This document shows positions 49,797 through 59,448 of a stretch of 64,000 nucleotides of DNA, piece after piece; position 1 is the first letter of the stretch; the number at the start of each line of letters is the position of its first letter. The stretch lies in the NCBI GenBank assembly GCA_041879425.1, contig CP090855.1, positions 1,426,001 through 1,490,000 of the forward strand, read 5' to 3'. A program made the translations under genes and the position numbers. The notes under the pieces were generated by a model, which saw only the letters and a program-made list of their open reading frames with translations, did no database searches and had not been told where the DNA came from. The stretch comes from Vibrio pomeroyi (GTDB lineage: Bacteria; Pseudomonadota; Gammaproteobacteria; Enterobacterales; Vibrionaceae).

Positions 49797-50444
49797 TTAC
49801 ACAGGTTCGCCCGCTTCGTCTTCTTCAACCACATCAGTTTCTAAGCTAGCCTCTGCTAGCCATTTTTGTATTGATAGGCTGTTGAGCACGCGTTGTTGAT
49901 ACTGTTGGGCTTTTTCTGAAAGCTGGATGCCATAGGTTTCTACGCGCAGTGCTACAGGTGCAAACATTGCATCGGCAATTGACCACTCGCCGAACAACCA
50001 TTCCTCTGGGTATTGTTCCATTTGTGAAGACCATATTGCGTCGATGCGAGCGATGTCTTTCAATGCGCCATCACTGAGCGTGAGCTTTCTTTTGGCGCGG
50101 CAGTTCATTGGTAACTCATTTCTGATGTTAAAAAATCCAGAGTGCATTTCTGCCGAGATTGCACGGGCGAGAGCTCGCTCTGCGACGGAAGCTGGCCATG
50201 CCGCACCATTCAAGTAGGCATCGTTAACATATTCGAGAATCGCCAATGAATCCCACACCGCGACATTACCATCAACTAGGGTTGGGACTTTGGCTGTCGG
50301 TGTCACCTTCGCTAACGTGTCGTAAAAATCTGAGGTGAACAGCTTGAGTTTAATAATGTCTGCATCGAGGTTGTAATGGTCGAATATGAGCCATGCACGA
50401 AGTGACCAAGTTGAGTAGTTCTGGTTTGCGATATAAAGCTGCAT
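49797..50444 (-). CDS. Glutathione S-transferase family protein
   Basis: A 215-residue protein with a thioredoxin-like N-terminal domain (LYIANQNYSTWSLRAWLIFD, then AKVPTLVDGNVAVWDSLAILEYV near residue 55, the glutathione-binding Pro and Asp-Ser) and a helical C-terminal domain (MHSGFFNIRNELPMNCR, EWLFGEWSIADAMFAPVALRVETYG). The Ser in NYSTWS is the probable glutathione-activating residue. Divergent from a LysR regulator 116 bp away, which probably controls it. Confidence 0.9.
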   Translation of the reverse strand: MQLYIANQNYSTWSLRAWLIFDHYNLDADIIKLKLFTSDFYDTLAKVTPTAKVPTLVDGNVAVWDSLAILEYVNDAYLNGAAWPASVAERALARAISAEMHSGFFNIRNELPMNCRAKRKLTLSDGALKDIARIDAIWSSQMEQYPEEWLFGEWSIADAMFAPVALRVETYGIQLSEKAQQYQQRVLNSLSIQKWLAEASLETDVVEEDEAGEPV

Positions 50445-50560
50445 AGGTGCTTCCTTGCGTTTGGTGGGTATGCATTTGAGCTTAGGGGATTGTATTGCGG
50501 CGCACTAACGGATAATTTTGATGACAGACATTAATAAAAACGATGGGTGGTGATTTCAAT

Positions 50561-51394
50561 ATGGATATTGATGCTTTGCGAGGCTTTCTCGCGTTCGTGG
50601 AAACCAGTAGCTTCACTCGTGCCGCGAAACAGATTAATCGCACCCAGTCGGCATTCAGTGCGCAGATGCGTAAATTAGAAGAAGAGCTTAACGTGACCCT
50701 TTTTCAAAAAGAGGGGCGTAATTTAGTGCTTACTGAAGCGGGCTTAGCGCTGCGTTCTCATGCGGAGCAGTTGGTTGCGCTCCACAATACTGCGCTTAAA
50801 CAAGTGAAGCGTTATGAAGACAAACAGCCTCTGAGGTTGGGTTGCCCTGAAGATTATAACGACACCATTCTTCCAAAAGTAATTCGCCTGTTGCAGCAAG
50901 CTGAACCCACCTGTTCCATCCAAGTATTCAGCCTGCCAAGTATTACGCTCAGAGAATGGTTAGATGATGGCCGTTTAGATGCAGCGATTGTCACCCGAGC
51001 GCCCGACAGCGAAGAGGGATACTGGCTCACTCATGATGTGGGCGTTTGGATAAGCAGCCTTGATTATACGTTTGATGATTCCAAGCCTGTTCCATTAGCT
51101 CTGTTTCAAACGGATTGTAAGTACCACGCCGCAGCTGTGAATGGCTTAACCAAGCAGGGTACGCCTTATCAACTGTTGGCTTGTAGCAATACGGCTTCAG
51201 CGCAGCGAGCAATTGTTAAAGCGAGTTTAGCGATTGGTGCTATGGGTAAGCTTAGCGTGACTCCGGATTTGAAAATCCTTGAAGATATGCCGCCGTTACC
51301 AGCAGTGGATATTGTGCTGATCCTTGCGAGTAAGCATCATCCTGTATTAGACAAAGAAGTGCTCAATCAACTTGTGGAATTAGAGTCTGATTAG
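50561..51394 (+). CDS. LysR family transcriptional regulator
   Basis: A 277-residue regulator with the winged helix at the start (MDIDALRGFLAFVETSSFTR, AAKQINRTQSAFSAQMRKLE) and a periplasmic-binding-protein-like sensor domain (PLRLGCPEDYNDTILPKVIR, RLDAAIVTRAPDSEEGYWLT). ATG 50561 is used; the frame can be read from 50543. The sequence (Gln-Ser-Ala-Phe-Ser) is a little unusual at the recognition helix, which more often has Ser-Gln-Pro-Ala-Val/Leu-Ser. Divergent partner of the GST gene. Confidence 0.9.
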   Translation: MDIDALRGFLAFVETSSFTRAAKQINRTQSAFSAQMRKLEEELNVTLFQKEGRNLVLTEAGLALRSHAEQLVALHNTALKQVKRYEDKQPLRLGCPEDYNDTILPKVIRLLQQAEPTCSIQVFSLPSITLREWLDDGRLDAAIVTRAPDSEEGYWLTHDVGVWISSLDYTFDDSKPVPLALFQTDCKYHAAAVNGLTKQGTPYQLLACSNTASAQRAIVKASLAIGAMGKLSVTPDLKILEDMPPLPAVDIVLILASKHHPVLDKEVLNQLVELESD

Positions 51395-51467
51395 TTTTGT
51401 TCCGTAAGATTTAATAGATGAACTGCAATCGATGAGTTTGGAGCTGAGCGGGAATTAAGAAATGAAG

Positions 51468-51520
51468 AGGCCGAAAACATTGTGTTTCTTAGAAAACATG
51501 GTGTTTCTCGGCCTTATTTT
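51468..51520 (+). terminator. Hairpin terminator after the LysR gene
   Basis: AGGCCGA (51468-51474) with AACA pairs with TGTTTCTCGGCCT (51502-51514); T-rich sequence follows on the plus strand. Confidence 0.65.
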
Positions 51521-51540
51521 TATGGAAGACTGAACGTGCG

Positions 51541-53655
51541 TTAAGAGAGCTTAAACTTACTCAATTCACCGTGCAAATCTCCGGCTTTCACTGTCAGCTC
51601 ATTACTGATTGCTACTGATGATGTCATGGTGCCCATCACTTCCACAGCGGTGTCATTGATGATCACTACATTGCGGTTAATCTCTTCTGATACTGAGCTT
51701 TGCTCTTCAGCCGCGGAAGCAATCTGATTGTTCATGTCGTTGATCACTTCAATCGCTTGGTTGATTTCCGACAAGGCGAGATGTGCTGCTTGGGTTTCGC
51801 CTTTGGTGTCATTCGCTTGCTTCTGGCTTTGCTCCATCAATATCACGATAGATTGAGTCTCTTGCTCTAGGCGAGCCAACATCGAGCGAATCTCTTCTGT
51901 CGAGCCTTGAGTGCGATTGGCGAGGTTACGTACTTCATCTGCGACGACAGCAAAGCCTCGTCCTGCTTCACCCGCACGTGCAGCCTCAATCGCCGCGTTA
52001 AGCGCTAGTAGGTTTGTTTGTTCTGCAATACCACCAATCTCGCTTAAGATACCCTGAATAGCGGTGCTCGAATCGACTAAATTTTGCGTTTGTTGCTGTG
52101 CGTCATTGACCTGAACAGCCAAGCTATCTACCGCGCTGGCGGCATTGTCCATGCGTGTCATGCCATTAAGGCTGTTGCTTTGTACTTGGCTTGCTGCCGC
52201 GGCTGCTTGAACGGCTGAGCTTGCCACTTCTTGCGCAGTCGCACTCATTTCATTAATGGCTGTGGCAAGTGAGTTCACCTCGTTAACCTGAGAGTTCAAC
52301 TGGTCACGTGAAACTTCAGCACGAGCTTGGCCTTCTGTTGCGTTTTTATCTACTTGGTCGGCCGTTACCATCACGGTAAGTAGCATCTCTTGCATACGAG
52401 ATAGGAAGGTATTGAACCAATGTGCAAGCTGAGCGGTTTCATCTTTTCCTTTCACTTCAATGCGGTAAGTTAAGTCGCCTTCGCCTTGTGCTGCATCTTT
52501 AAAACGCTCTACTAAATTGTTTAGAACCTTGCCCAGAGAATTGGCAATGAATGCCATTGAGGCAATACCTAAAATAGCTGCGATGATCCCCGCCCACACA
52601 CCTTTTTCAAGTGCTTTTGAATTCTGTGCATCACTCCATTGCGTGTAGTCGTCGACGCTTTTTGTAAGGTGACTACTGGGAACGGATACCATGACTACCC
52701 ATGGTGCATCACTCGTATCAATTGCGGTAATCGCGTACTCATCTCCGCCGAAATTAACAAGGCCTGCACCTTCTCGCTTAGCGATAGATTGAATTGTCGA
52801 CCATTCGGATTCCAATTCAGAAGAGACTCTTTTGCCCACCATGTTTCCAGCTCGGCTATTGGCGAGAGTTATGCCTTTCCATGATGTAATAAGGATTTTT
52901 CCTTCGCCATCAAACAAGTTACGTGCAAGCAATTCACTTTGGCTTTGAAGCTCAAACAAAGACAGATCAAAGCCAATTGAGCCAATGATTTTTCCGTCTT
53001 GTTTGATTGGTTGGCTGATGGTAGTGATGAGCTCTTGCTTACCGCGAACTGGATAGAAATAGGGTTCCATCACAAATGTCTTACCGGTTTGGTATGGCAT
53101 TAAGTGCCAGTCGTCTTTGCGCTCGCCGTTGCTGTTGAGTTCGGTATTGCTGAAGCTCTCCATTGCGACGGCATCAAAGCTGTTCTGATCATTTGGAGAG
53201 AAGAAAGGCGCAAGGTAGCCCTGACTGTTAAAACCTAATTCGGTGTCCAAGCTGATCTCGTTATTCAGATCGGTTTGTTGTGGCCAAGTCTTGTTCTCCC
53301 ACACCATGTAACCCGCAAATACAGCTTTGTTTTGTGCTTCCAAGGCGGCAGTAAACTGTTTAACGATAAGGTCTGCGCTTGCGTTGGTTTCTGAACTTAA
53401 CTCGATAATGGAGCGTGCTTGCTTAAGGTTTGCTAGTACAGGGTCAAGTTGGTTGGCAATGTTTAAACCTTGTTGAATGGCTGTGTTTTGCAAATCTGTC
53501 GTTGTGGCGTCTGTCAGCTGCGTCTTTACTTTTTCAGTGACTTGTTTGTTCACATCGGTAAATGCGCTGGTGGTCATGCCCATTGCGATCAACAGAGTGA
53601 AAGCCATTGCTCCACCTGCACTCACCGCAATTCGCGTACGTATACTGTTAAACAT
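51541..53655 (-). CDS. Methyl-accepting chemotaxis protein with Cache sensor
   Basis: About 704 residues from ATG 53655 (ACAGGG upstream). N-terminal membrane helix (AVSAGGAMAFTLLIAMGMTT), a double-Cache-type periplasmic sensor (residues about 35-345; FVMEPYFYPVRGKQELITTI, GKIIGSIGFDLSLFELQSQS), second membrane helix (WAGIIAAILGIASMAFIANS), HAMP (LVERFKDAAQGEGDLTYRIE), then a long signalling helix with the hairpin tip IAEQTNLLALNAAIEAARAG and FAVVADEVRNLANRTQGSTE. dCache receptors commonly sense amino acids or other small metabolites; ligand unknown. Confidence 0.95.
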   Translation of the reverse strand: MFNSIRTRIAVSAGGAMAFTLLIAMGMTTSAFTDVNKQVTEKVKTQLTDATTTDLQNTAIQQGLNIANQLDPVLANLKQARSIIELSSETNASADLIVKQFTAALEAQNKAVFAGYMVWENKTWPQQTDLNNEISLDTELGFNSQGYLAPFFSPNDQNSFDAVAMESFSNTELNSNGERKDDWHLMPYQTGKTFVMEPYFYPVRGKQELITTISQPIKQDGKIIGSIGFDLSLFELQSQSELLARNLFDGEGKILITSWKGITLANSRAGNMVGKRVSSELESEWSTIQSIAKREGAGLVNFGGDEYAITAIDTSDAPWVVMVSVPSSHLTKSVDDYTQWSDAQNSKALEKGVWAGIIAAILGIASMAFIANSLGKVLNNLVERFKDAAQGEGDLTYRIEVKGKDETAQLAHWFNTFLSRMQEMLLTVMVTADQVDKNATEGQARAEVSRDQLNSQVNEVNSLATAINEMSATAQEVASSAVQAAAAASQVQSNSLNGMTRMDNAASAVDSLAVQVNDAQQQTQNLVDSSTAIQGILSEIGGIAEQTNLLALNAAIEAARAGEAGRGFAVVADEVRNLANRTQGSTEEIRSMLARLEQETQSIVILMEQSQKQANDTKGETQAAHLALSEINQAIEVINDMNNQIASAAEEQSSVSEEINRNVVIINDTAVEVMGTMTSSVAISNELTVKAGDLHGELSKFKLS

Positions 53656-54033
53656 AAGATCCCTGTAACCAAATAGTGGTAGTTTTACAGAGATTTTAAA
53701 CAAGATAAGTGAATGGAAAATTCAGAATAATGAACACAAAAAGAATAGGGAGATCAAAATTATAAATAGGATTGCATAACGTGTAGTTTTGGCTTTGGTC
53801 GCAACGTTTAGAGGAAGATGAAAATCATCATTTAGCAATCGCTAACCTTATGTATTTATTAGTGTTCATGATAATTAGGACAGTTTGATGTTTTCCTAAG
53901 GCTGCGATTCAGCTTTTCTAGTTTGTGACCGTGTATCGATTACTCATTATATGACAACGGTCACAATTAATTTTATTTAACCTAATGAATTACTAATCTT
54001 TTTATAAGTGATTTAAAGAGGGGACGCGTTGTA
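53656..54033. other. 378-bp gap between the chemoreceptor and photolyase genes
   Basis: AT-rich sequence without a supported gene or hairpin. It presumably contains the chemoreceptor promoter and the end of the photolyase transcript. Confidence 0.4.
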
Positions 54034-55527
54034 TTAGCGCGCCCGTGTCGATTTGCTTTGCTTCTTCGACGGCCTGACATGGCGAGCCAAAATACGGCTT
54101 CGTTCTTGTTTTACCTCAGCCAGTTTTCGCCACGACCATAAACGTACGCGTGCTTCTTTTGCGCTCGCCTCTATATCTACCACTGGATCTAAGTAGGGTG
54201 AGTTAGATTCGAAATCATGCATCATCACCTCCATGGGTGTCATCTTCCATGGTTCAAACAGAAGTGGGGTAGGAATGTCTGAAAGCTCTGGCACCCATTT
54301 TCGGATGAAGTCTCCATCAGAGTCGTGTTCTTGCGCTTGCTTGGTCGGATTGTAAATTCGGATAGTGTTTATCCCTGTTACCCCTGCTTGCATTTGAAAC
54401 TGTGGGTAATGAATACCGGGTTCAAAATCGAGAAACAGCTGCGCTAAGTGAGTGACACCATCACGCCAGTCCATGTTCATATGGTGAGTGAGAAAGCTCA
54501 CCAACGTAGAGCGCATGCGGAAATTAATGTACCCCGTATGATGCAGGCAGCGCATACAGGCATCGACCAATGGCACGCCTGTCATCCCCATCTTCCATGC
54601 CTGAAGGTGTCTCGAATCTTTTACCGTTTCTTTTTGTAAGAGTGCTTCGTAGGCGTGGTTGATGCAGCGAAATTCCATCTCGCATTCTGATTCAAACTTC
54701 TGCATAAAATGACAGTGCCAATGAAGTCTTGAGGAGAGAGCAATCAAGCTACGACGAAATCCTGCGACGTGCCAGTGTTCCAATAGGTGTTGATAAACTT
54801 CACGCAGCGATATGTTGCCCCAAGCCAAATATGGGGAAAGGCGAGTACAGGCATGTCGCGAGGCTTCTGGGCTTGAGATGCTGCGGTAGTAATCTCGACC
54901 ACGGCGCTCAAAGAAGTCGTGTAACGTTGCCCATGCCAGTGCACTTCCGCCCGTTTGTATGCCGTTAACTTTGGTTAACCATGCTTGTGGAGGTTCCATA
55001 GCGAGTTCAAGTTCTTCAGCATCAAGGGTATGCAGTGATTTTGTGGTCAACTGAGTTTCAGCTATGGGAGCGCGCATGACGCTGTTCCAGTGTTTGTCCC
55101 AACCGATTCGGTCTTTTGACCCTCTCACGACAGCACCCTGAGCGGACTCTTGCCAATGGATGTTGTGTTCTTGAAACCAGTCAGAGATTTGCTTGTCACG
55201 ATCGAAAGTACAATTTAAGCCTACCTCTTGATGGGAGAATACATTTTGGATGTGGTAACGAGATTGAACCGCTTCGAAGCAGTCGATAGCGTTACCATGG
55301 AGTACTGAAACCTGATGCCCGTACTCTTTCAATGACAGGTTCATACACTGGAGTGACTGCCAAACAAATCGCCAATGTCGCTCAGAATAGTGGGCATTGT
55401 TTAACAGCATGGGTTCGAAAATGTAGAGCAATATCGTTGGGTGTTTATCAGATAAAGCATGTAGTAAAGGTGCATGGTCGGTGAGTCTTAAATCTCGCTT
55501 TAGCCACACTATGTTGATTGTTTGCAT
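54034..55527 (-). CDS. Cryptochrome/DNA photolyase family protein
   Basis: A 497-residue flavoprotein. The N-terminal antenna domain starts INIVWLKRDLRLTDHAPLLH and has LYIFEPMLLNN. The FAD domain has GGSALAWATLHDFFERRGRD, SRHACTRLSPYLAWGNISLR near residue 240, MGMTGVPLVDACMRCLHHTG near residue 340, RMRSTLVSFLTHHMNMDWRD near residue 360 and a C-terminal YNPTKQAQEHDSDGDFIRKW. These are standard photolyase/cryptochrome motifs; the last motif resembles DNA photolyases that still repair. Distinguishing repair from photoreceptor activity is not possible here. A 5' neighbour of a sigma-54 regulator with which it is co-oriented, 110 bp apart. Confidence 0.9.
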   Translation of the reverse strand: MQTINIVWLKRDLRLTDHAPLLHALSDKHPTILLYIFEPMLLNNAHYSERHWRFVWQSLQCMNLSLKEYGHQVSVLHGNAIDCFEAVQSRYHIQNVFSHQEVGLNCTFDRDKQISDWFQEHNIHWQESAQGAVVRGSKDRIGWDKHWNSVMRAPIAETQLTTKSLHTLDAEELELAMEPPQAWLTKVNGIQTGGSALAWATLHDFFERRGRDYYRSISSPEASRHACTRLSPYLAWGNISLREVYQHLLEHWHVAGFRRSLIALSSRLHWHCHFMQKFESECEMEFRCINHAYEALLQKETVKDSRHLQAWKMGMTGVPLVDACMRCLHHTGYINFRMRSTLVSFLTHHMNMDWRDGVTHLAQLFLDFEPGIHYPQFQMQAGVTGINTIRIYNPTKQAQEHDSDGDFIRKWVPELSDIPTPLLFEPWKMTPMEVMMHDFESNSPYLDPVVDIEASAKEARVRLWSWRKLAEVKQERSRILARHVRPSKKQSKSTRAR

Positions 55528-55637
55528 CTGAGCCCTCGTTCGTTTTGAAGTATTACGAGTCAGAGGGCAAAATGTCTCACTGGAAGTGAATTTTATTTAT
55601 TGATAACGAAAGGGCGGGCTAGGATCGTCCATGGTGA

Positions 55638-57428
55638 TTATTGAAGAATCCCCAAGCTCTTTAGCTTTCGATAAATGGTATTACGGCTGATGCCAAGTAT
55701 CCGCGATGTCTTGCTTATATTACCTTGGTTAGCTTGATAGGTTTGTAGCAAGGTTTCTTCAACGGTACTTCTTAAATCGGACTTTGGCCTACCTTCGATA
55801 GCATTGGTTGTGATGAACTTATGATGATCATCTTGCGCTAATGACGTGAGGTGTTGAGCAAGATGGCTAGGTACATGTTCTAGCGTGAGTATTGCTTCGT
55901 CACCGGCGAGTAGGGCGGCGACCTTAAGTAAATTGTCTAATTCACGTATGTTGCCCGGCCAAGAATAGGCGCACAGCAAACTCATTAAGTTCGGGCAGAT
56001 TGTCTGTTCGTCTTCGGCGTATTGACGATGAATGTGCTCGATTAAGGCGTGTTTATCTTGTCGGTGTTGCAGGCTTGGTAAGGTGAAGGCCAAGCCGTTT
56101 AGTCTGTAATACAGATCTTGTCGAAACTCTCCGGTTGCAACTAACTGCTCGAGGTTTTTATGCGTGGCAGCGATGATCTGACAATCGACTTGGTAGCTTT
56201 GGTTCGAACCCACAGGCACCACGGATTTGTCTTGCAGGACATGCAGCAATCGGCACTGAGCCTCTAATGGCATGTCGGCGATCTCATCTAGAAATAAAAT
56301 GCCTTTATCCGCTTGGCGGATCTTGCCTTGGAATCCTTTGTGGCTTGCGCCAGTAAAAGCGCCCGGCGCGTAACCAAACAGTTCAGATTCGATAAGATCT
56401 TTCGGTAGCGCCCCGCAATTTACTGCTACTAAGGGTGAAGATTTACGCTGGCTTTGCTTGTGCAGTGCTTTAACAAATTCGCCTTTACCAACCCCTGTTT
56501 CACCTAGGATTAATAGGCTGATTCCTTTGTCGATAACCTTGTTGGCTTGCTGCCAAGCGTGTTCTATCTGTTGTTCGCCATGGTGCAAATCGCACGATGC
56601 TGAAATGGAACGCGTGCGCTTGGTCGTTGTTTGTTTGAGATGCTGTTTCTCAAACACAAAGGGCGTGTCTAATGAGGTTCGGTTGAAGAGAGTGTCGATG
56701 CACTCGCCGACGATTGAGGTTTGATCCAGCAGCTGAGAGGCAACTTGATTGTGCGCCACTACCTCGCCAGCTTCGTTCGCTATCACTATCCCTTGCCAAC
56801 CACTGTGTAACAACGATTTTTCACACGCGAGATCGATTCGAGTGGTACCTTGCGGGATATGACTCAGTAGCTGGTTCTCAACAAGCTGAACCATATTTTG
56901 AACCAGTAATTGCACTGAGCTGTCGTGTTGCTGTTGTTCACTGGTGATGTCTAACACCCCAACCATTTGGCCTTGATGGTCGAACACAGGGCTTGCTGAG
57001 CAACTGATAAATCGATGCTGGTGGATGAAGTGTTGTTCGCCAATGATAGATACTGGCTTGGCTTCAACAATGGCGGTGCCAATCGCGTTGGTGCCTTTCA
57101 GTTGCTCCTGCCAGCACGCTCCTGAGCTGAGTGCAATTGATGTCAGTTTCTCCTTAAACCGCTCCTGTCCCCAACTTGCCAGAATGACGCCCTCAATATC
57201 GGTCAGAATCAAACGACTGTCAGTGCGTGCAAACATCTGATTAAACAAAGGTAGAGCATTACGTTCGACTATTTGAATTAAGCTCGAAGATTGGTGACGT
57301 CTCTGTTTAAGAATCGATTGTGGCAGGCGAATGTCTTCGGGAAGTCGTCTCTGTTTTAGACCCGCTTCTGTGCTGCGGTGCCAAGAGGATGAAAGCCAAT
57401 CTGAGGTGTTTGCTTGTTGAAGGTGCAT
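55638..57428 (-). CDS. Sigma-54 dependent activator, AcoR-like
   Basis: A 596-residue bacterial enhancer-binding protein. N-terminal GAF-like sensor (EGVILASWGQERFKEKLTSI, LKGTNAIGTAIVEAKPVSII), a second PAS-like stretch, then the AAA+ domain from about residue 300 (LILGETGVGKGEFVKALHKQ Walker A, FGYAPGAFTGASHKG with the sigma-54 contact GAFTGA, ILFLDEIADMP Walker B). The C-terminal Fis-type helix-turn-helix is GNISKTSRILGISRNTIYRK. Related AcoR proteins activate acetoin or aldehyde catabolism. Divergent from an aldehyde dehydrogenase with a -24/-12 promoter, its probable target. Confidence 0.92.
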   Translation of the reverse strand: MHLQQANTSDWLSSSWHRSTEAGLKQRRLPEDIRLPQSILKQRRHQSSSLIQIVERNALPLFNQMFARTDSRLILTDIEGVILASWGQERFKEKLTSIALSSGACWQEQLKGTNAIGTAIVEAKPVSIIGEQHFIHQHRFISCSASPVFDHQGQMVGVLDITSEQQQHDSSVQLLVQNMVQLVENQLLSHIPQGTTRIDLACEKSLLHSGWQGIVIANEAGEVVAHNQVASQLLDQTSIVGECIDTLFNRTSLDTPFVFEKQHLKQTTTKRTRSISASCDLHHGEQQIEHAWQQANKVIDKGISLLILGETGVGKGEFVKALHKQSQRKSSPLVAVNCGALPKDLIESELFGYAPGAFTGASHKGFQGKIRQADKGILFLDEIADMPLEAQCRLLHVLQDKSVVPVGSNQSYQVDCQIIAATHKNLEQLVATGEFRQDLYYRLNGLAFTLPSLQHRQDKHALIEHIHRQYAEDEQTICPNLMSLLCAYSWPGNIRELDNLLKVAALLAGDEAILTLEHVPSHLAQHLTSLAQDDHHKFITTNAIEGRPKSDLRSTVEETLLQTYQANQGNISKTSRILGISRNTIYRKLKSLGILQ

Positions 57429-57429
57429 G

Positions 57430-57474
57430 ACTGTTCCATGTCGTAACAGTGAGGGTGTACCAATTTGGAACAGT
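57430..57474. promoter_or_regulatory. Inverted repeat, probable activator binding site (UAS)
   Basis: ACTGTTCCA (57430-57438) and TGGAACAGT (57466-57474) are exact inverted copies; TAACAGT at 57444-57450 and GAACA at 57476-57480 add partial copies. The position, 110-150 bp upstream of the -24/-12 promoter and next to the activator's own start codon, suits an enhancer for the AcoR-like protein. Confidence 0.7.
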
Positions 57475-57582
57475 TGAACACTGGAGTGGTTTCCATACGT
57501 CCGTTCAATGCCAACTCACTTTGGGTTGTAAACGTTTGGTAATCATAGTTTTACAATTTATTAACAACAAGTTTTGAAGTTC

Positions 57583-57598
57583 TGGCGTGTGATTTGCG
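57583..57598 (+). promoter_or_regulatory. Sigma-54 (-24/-12) promoter of the aldehyde dehydrogenase gene
   Basis: TGGCGTGTGATTTGCG has the invariant GG and GC with 10 bases between and matches TGGCACG-N4-TTGC except at one position of the first block. It is 186 bp upstream of the start codon, leaving a ~175-base leader. Confidence 0.85.
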
Positions 57599-57654
57599 TT
57601 GTTACTGTTGTGAAGAAAACACGAAGTATCAGTGTTTTAAACAGAAAGCATAAA

Positions 57655-57718
57655 CATGGTGGCTCTCTTCTTACGAGCTTTCTTCTCTCGAGATCTCTTC
57701 TCAAGGGAAGCCGCCATG
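57655..57718 (+). other. Leader hairpin in the aldehyde dehydrogenase 5' UTR
   Basis: CATGGTGGCT (57655-57664) can pair with AGCCGCCATG (57709-57718), 10 pairs with one G-U in RNA. The loop is pyrimidine-rich. No T-run follows, so it is not a terminator; it may stabilise the message. Confidence 0.5.
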
Positions 57719-57783
57719 CTAGCTCGACAACATAAGCTCAATAACGAATGAGCAACGACTAAAAATCAAAGAAGGATCTAACT

Positions 57784-59304
57784 ATGATTTACGCACAGCC
57801 GGGTAGTGATAACGCAGTGGTTAACTTTAAAGCGCAATACGATAATTTTATCGGTGGCGAGTGGGTGAAGCCTGTCAGCGGCGAGTATTTTGATAACACT
57901 TCCCCAGTGAATGGTCAGGTGTATTGCCAAGTAGCACGTTCAACCGAGGCGGACATTAGCTTGGCACTTGATGCGGCGCATGCTGCTCGTGCAAGTTGGG
58001 CGGCGACTAGTGTGACAGAGCGTTCGAGCATCCTGCTTAAAATTGCTGATCGCATTGAAGCACACCTGGAAGAGATCGCAGTCGCTGAGACGTGGGAAAA
58101 CGGCAAGCCAGTGCGTGAAACCTTAGCGGCAGATATTCCTTTGGTTGTCGATCACTTCCGTTACTTTGCGGGTTGTATTCGAGCGCAAGAAGGCAGCGCA
58201 GCCGAGCTCGATTCAAACACAGCAAGCTACCATTTCCCTGAGCCAATTGGTGTAGTAGGGCAGATCATTCCTTGGAACTTCCCAATTTTAATGGCGGCTT
58301 GGAAATTGGCACCCGCACTGGCTGCGGGTTGTTGTGTGGTGATGAAGCCAGCCGAGCAAACACCGACATCGATTTTGGTGATGATGGAGAAGATCGCCGA
58401 TCTTCTACCTGCAGGTGTGGTCAACATCGTGAATGGTTTTGGTAGCGAAGCAGGCCAAGCGCTAGCAACCAGTGACCGCTTGGCTAAGTTGGCGTTTACT
58501 GGCTCGACAGAAGTAGGTCACCATATCTTGAAGTGTGCGGCTGAAAGCTTGATTCCATCAACCGTTGAACTGGGCGGTAAGTCTCCAAACATCTACTTCC
58601 CAGACATTTTTGATCATGAAGATGAGTACCTAGATAAGTGTGTCGAAGGCATGCTGCTCGCGTTCTTTAACCAAGGTGAAGTGTGTACCTGTCCATCACG
58701 TGTGTTGATCCACGAATCGGTCTATGACAAGTTCATTACCAAAGTGGTCGAGCGCGCTCAAACCATCAAGCAAGGTAACCCGTTAGACACTGACACTCAG
58801 GTTGGCGCACAAGCTTCTCAAGAGCAGTTCGATAAGATTCTGAGCTACCTAGAAATTGGTCGCCAAGAAGGCGCGAAAGTGCTAACTGGTGGTGAAATCG
58901 CTCAGCAGCCAGATGATCTGGGTAACGGTTACTACATCCAACCGACCATGCTCGAAGGCAATAACAAAATGCGCGTGTTCCAAGAAGAGATCTTCGGTCC
59001 TGTTATCGCGGTAACCACGTTTAAAGATGAAGCCGAAGCGTTGGAAATTGCCAACGATACCGAATATGGCTTGGGTGCTGGCGTTTGGACGCGTGATGCA
59101 AACCTCGCGTATCGCATGGGTCGCAACATTGAAGCGGGGCGTATTTGGGTGAACTGTTACCACGCTTACCCAGCACACGCGGCGTTTGGTGGTTACAAGA
59201 AGTCGGGCATCGGTCGTGAGACACACAAGATGATGCTCGATCACTACCAAAACACGAAGAACCTGCTGATCAGCTACGATACCAATCCGTTAGGCTTTTT
59301 CTAA
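57784..59304 (+). CDS. Aldehyde dehydrogenase (NAD-dependent, AldB/ExaC type)
   Basis: A 506-residue enzyme that oxidises an aldehyde (often acetaldehyde) to the acid. IIPWNFPILMAAWKLAPALA near residue 155 and KPAEQTPTSILV form the coenzyme site. KLAFTGSTEVGHHIL near residue 240, VELGGKSPNIYF near residue 262 (general base Glu) and FNQGEVCTCPSRVLI near residue 298 (catalytic Cys) follow. IGRETHKMMLDHYQNTKNLL at the C-terminus is typical of AldB/ExaC/AcoD. ATG has AAGGATCTAACT upstream. Controlled by a sigma-54 promoter and, probably, the divergent AcoR-like activator. Confidence 0.95.
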   Translation: MIYAQPGSDNAVVNFKAQYDNFIGGEWVKPVSGEYFDNTSPVNGQVYCQVARSTEADISLALDAAHAARASWAATSVTERSSILLKIADRIEAHLEEIAVAETWENGKPVRETLAADIPLVVDHFRYFAGCIRAQEGSAAELDSNTASYHFPEPIGVVGQIIPWNFPILMAAWKLAPALAAGCCVVMKPAEQTPTSILVMMEKIADLLPAGVVNIVNGFGSEAGQALATSDRLAKLAFTGSTEVGHHILKCAAESLIPSTVELGGKSPNIYFPDIFDHEDEYLDKCVEGMLLAFFNQGEVCTCPSRVLIHESVYDKFITKVVERAQTIKQGNPLDTDTQVGAQASQEQFDKILSYLEIGRQEGAKVLTGGEIAQQPDDLGNGYYIQPTMLEGNNKMRVFQEEIFGPVIAVTTFKDEAEALEIANDTEYGLGAGVWTRDANLAYRMGRNIEAGRIWVNCYHAYPAHAAFGGYKKSGIGRETHKMMLDHYQNTKNLLISYDTNPLGFF

Positions 59305-59401
59305 ACTAGGCTTTTCTAAAATAGACATGCTCTAAAGATAGCTTTCTGAATTAGAGAAAATGAACAACGCAGTCGGCTTAAGAAAAACAAAAAGTAAAAG
59401 C

Positions 59402-59434
59402 AAAACGCCCAATTCATCTGAGTTGGGCGTTTTT
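59402..59434. terminator. Bidirectional Rho-independent terminator
   Basis: AAAACGCCCAA (59402-59412) pairs with TTGGGCGTTTT (59423-59433). It separates the convergent aldehyde dehydrogenase and Nudix genes. Confidence 0.92.
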
Positions 59435-59448
59435 ATATTTGAAGTATT

